Assembly: GCA_046496815.1 (NCBI GenBank)
Contig: JAWOGN010000151.1
Coordinates: forward strand, 1-6,814
Origin: JAWOGN01 sp046496815
GTDB lineage: Bacteria > Desulfobacterota > DSM-4660 > Desulfatiglandales > Desulfatiglandaceae
Direction of reading: 5' to 3'
DNA: 6,814 nucleotides
How positions within the stretch are numbered: the stretch's first letter is position 1; each line of letters starts with the position of its first letter. Positions 5,912 through 6,814 of the stretch are shown piece by piece. The notes below the pieces were generated by a model, which was not told the origin of the DNA, did not search any database, and saw only the letters and a list, made by a program, of their open reading frames with translations. The position numbers and the translations under genes were made by a program.

Positions 5912-6388
5912 TTAAATGCCTTTGAGTCGCTCAAAATCCAAAATGATCTTTTCTGCATTTTTTGTAATTTTATGCTCCTGAACCTCAATCCAGGCCAGGT
6001 CTTCCGCCCCAATTGCGCCTTTTGCAGCACACACTTCAACTTCGTCCCGGTCCAGGACGGTCAGTCGGCCCCCTGTGTCGATCCAAAGATCCAGAAGCAG
6101 GTCCACATATTCCACGCGGTCTGCTTTTACCCGCTGATCTTTACATATGTGGAACAAGTATCCTTTCAGACGGCCCGTAGGTCCACGCATTTCCCAGAGT
6201 ACATATCCGCTATCATTTCGATAATATGCATAGGTGGTTGACCCAATATCGAAAGTAATCGAACCCACTCGGCCCGGTTTTTCGTTTACATATTCCAATA
6301 CAACATAATTATCTCCCCGTTTATACAGCTCGCACAGGTAGGTTTCATCAGGTTTGTTCAAATGACGCTTTAGCTCCAAAATCTTCAT
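5912..6388 (-). CDS. DUF402 (FomD/YgaC-like) family protein, possible nucleotide phosphohydrolase
   Basis: The 158-residue cytoplasmic protein has the core of the DUF402 fold. YYRNDSGYVLWEMR (55-68) is followed by GRLKGYLFHI (72-81), then Y94-V-D96-LLL-D100-LWID and VLD113-R-D115-E116. In characterised members, the S. aureus nucleoside phosphatase and the fosfomycin-pathway protein FomD, acidic residues of the YxDLxLD and LDxDE motifs bind the divalent metals that cleave a nucleotide phosphate bond. These acidic residues are kept here, so metal-dependent hydrolysis is plausible, but the substrate is unknown. Its ATG (6388-6386) overlaps the TGA (6387-6385) of the upstream gene as ATGA, and GAGAAG lies 5 bases before the ATG, which argues for translational coupling. 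The product of the upstream 70-residue gene may thus act with it. No clear terminator follows. Confidence 0.8.
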   Translation of the reverse strand: MKILELKRHLNKPDETYLCELYKRGDNYVVLEYVNEKPGRVGSITFDIGSTTYAYYRNDSGYVLWEMRGPTGRLKGYLFHICKDQRVKADRVEYVDLLLDLWIDTGGRLTVLDRDEVEVCAAKGAIGAEDLAWIEVQEHKITKNAEKIILDFERLKGI

Positions 6389-6597
6389 TTAACTTCTCGC
6401 ACGGTCATTATTTTAAGCGGTAGGGGATAATCCCTTTCCTCTGTGGGCATGAATTTCGTGAGTGCTGACCGCTCAGACTGCTTTTTTTCAATACGCGCTC
6501 TCAAGAAAGATATTCGATCGGACAACTCAACCATCCTTTCCGCTTCGCATGATGTAGTCCTCTTCCAATTGTAATAGTAAAGAGACTCACGCAACAA
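6385..6597 (-). CDS. Small unrecognised protein coupled to the DUF402 gene
   Basis: I do not recognise this protein. From the TTG at 6597 it is 70 residues: an aromatic N-terminus (SLYYYNWKR), a charged, probably helical or coiled-coil centre (about residues 20-45, RISFLRARIEKKQSER), then TEERDYPLPLKI. There is no signal peptide or membrane segment. The start is unsure. Two tandem TTG codons (6597, 6594) lie right behind GAAGG, which is too close for the first and short for the second; an in-frame ATG at 6534 would give 49 residues, with only a purine-rich AAGCGGAAAGG directly before it. An in-frame stop at 6603-6601 limits the start on the upstream side. The stop overlaps the DUF402 start by the ATGA arrangement, and the upstream gene ends 16 bases away. 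That tight packing is the best evidence that it is real. Confidence 0.55.
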   Translation of the reverse strand: MLRESLYYYNWKRTTSCEAERMVELSDRISFLRARIEKKQSERSALTKFMPTEERDYPLPLKIMTVREVK

Positions 6598-6613
6598 CCT
6601 TCATCTATTGCTT

Positions 6614-6814
6614 TTAAGTTCGGCTACTGCCGATCAGCCTTCCTTTCACATCCCCGAAGAGCATGACATCTTTGATTCTCCCTTCCGTGGGGTGAAGTTC
6701 TTTTGACAACCATCCTTCGATAAGGCCTTCCCTCGAATGCGTGATCTCCGGATCCAAATAAAGCCTGACAAAAAACTCCTTTCCTTCCTTCACCTGCTCC
6801 GATTTCCTTTTTTC
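6614..6814 (-). CDS. C-terminal part of an unrecognised protein (partial)
   Basis: The minus strand is open from the right edge (6814) to TAA at 6616-6614, giving 66 residues of a protein whose start lies outside the window. It begins with a basic, charged run (EKRKSEQVKEGKEF), followed by FFVRLYLDPE, SREGLIEGWLSKELHP, GRIKDVMLFGDVKG and RLIGSSRT at the end. The alternation of hydrophobic and charged residues suggests a small folded alpha/beta domain and argues against chance reading, but I cannot name the family. It is the first gene seen of a leftward operon (16-base gap to the next start) that ends with the DUF402 protein. Confidence 0.6.
   Translation of the reverse strand, partial: EKRKSEQVKEGKEFFVRLYLDPEITHSREGLIEGWLSKELHPTEGRIKDVMLFGDVKGRLIGSSRT

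Noticed and set aside
5972..6241. 89-codon plus-strand open frame opposite the DUF402 gene
   Set aside because: Antisense shadow; the minus strand has the family motifs and a coupled start.

Overview
The window looks like chromosomal DNA of an anaerobic, probably sulfate-reducing or syntrophic member of the Desulfobacterota (old Deltaproteobacteria). Three things point there: a small periplasmic tetraheme cytochrome of the c3 type, a beta-oxidation enzyme with the dehydrogenase domain placed before the hydratase domain, and the tail of a YqeB-type protein from the selenium-dependent molybdenum hydroxylase system. The genus cannot be told from this much sequence.

Layout. Positions 2-160 (+) hold the C-terminus of the YqeB-like protein. 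Positions 161-696 have no intact gene but are not empty. The minus strand of about 178-551 carries a decayed two-component gene: a piece of a histidine kinase runs straight into a frameshifted receiver domain. A weak promoter candidate follows at 591-620. Then come four plus-strand genes: a fused 3-hydroxyacyl-CoA dehydrogenase/enoyl-CoA hydratase (697-2721), a small charged protein of unknown function (about 2838-3056), 3-methyladenine DNA glycosylase I (tag, 3138-3755) and a CinA-family protein (3881-5113). A clear intrinsic terminator (5161-5195) ends this block.

The right third is on the minus strand. The c3-type cytochrome (5196-5645) converges on the cinA terminator, and its stop codon touches the T-run. 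The 266-base gap 5646-5911 carries a worn palindromic REP-like element and a GC-rich hairpin. Beyond it, three genes read leftward as an apparent operon: an unrecognised gene cut by the window edge (6614-6814), a small unrecognised gene (6385-6597) and a DUF402-family protein (5912-6388) joined to it by an ATGA overlap.

The genes do not form one obvious pathway. The plus-strand block mixes fatty or aromatic acyl-CoA metabolism with housekeeping repair (tag, cinA). I see no CRISPR array, intact insertion sequence, tRNA, rRNA or recognisable defence system. The main oddities are active-site substitutions in the dehydrogenase domain, a CinA amidase domain whose catalytic motifs are worn away, the two-component fossil, and the uncharacterised three-gene minus-strand operon.
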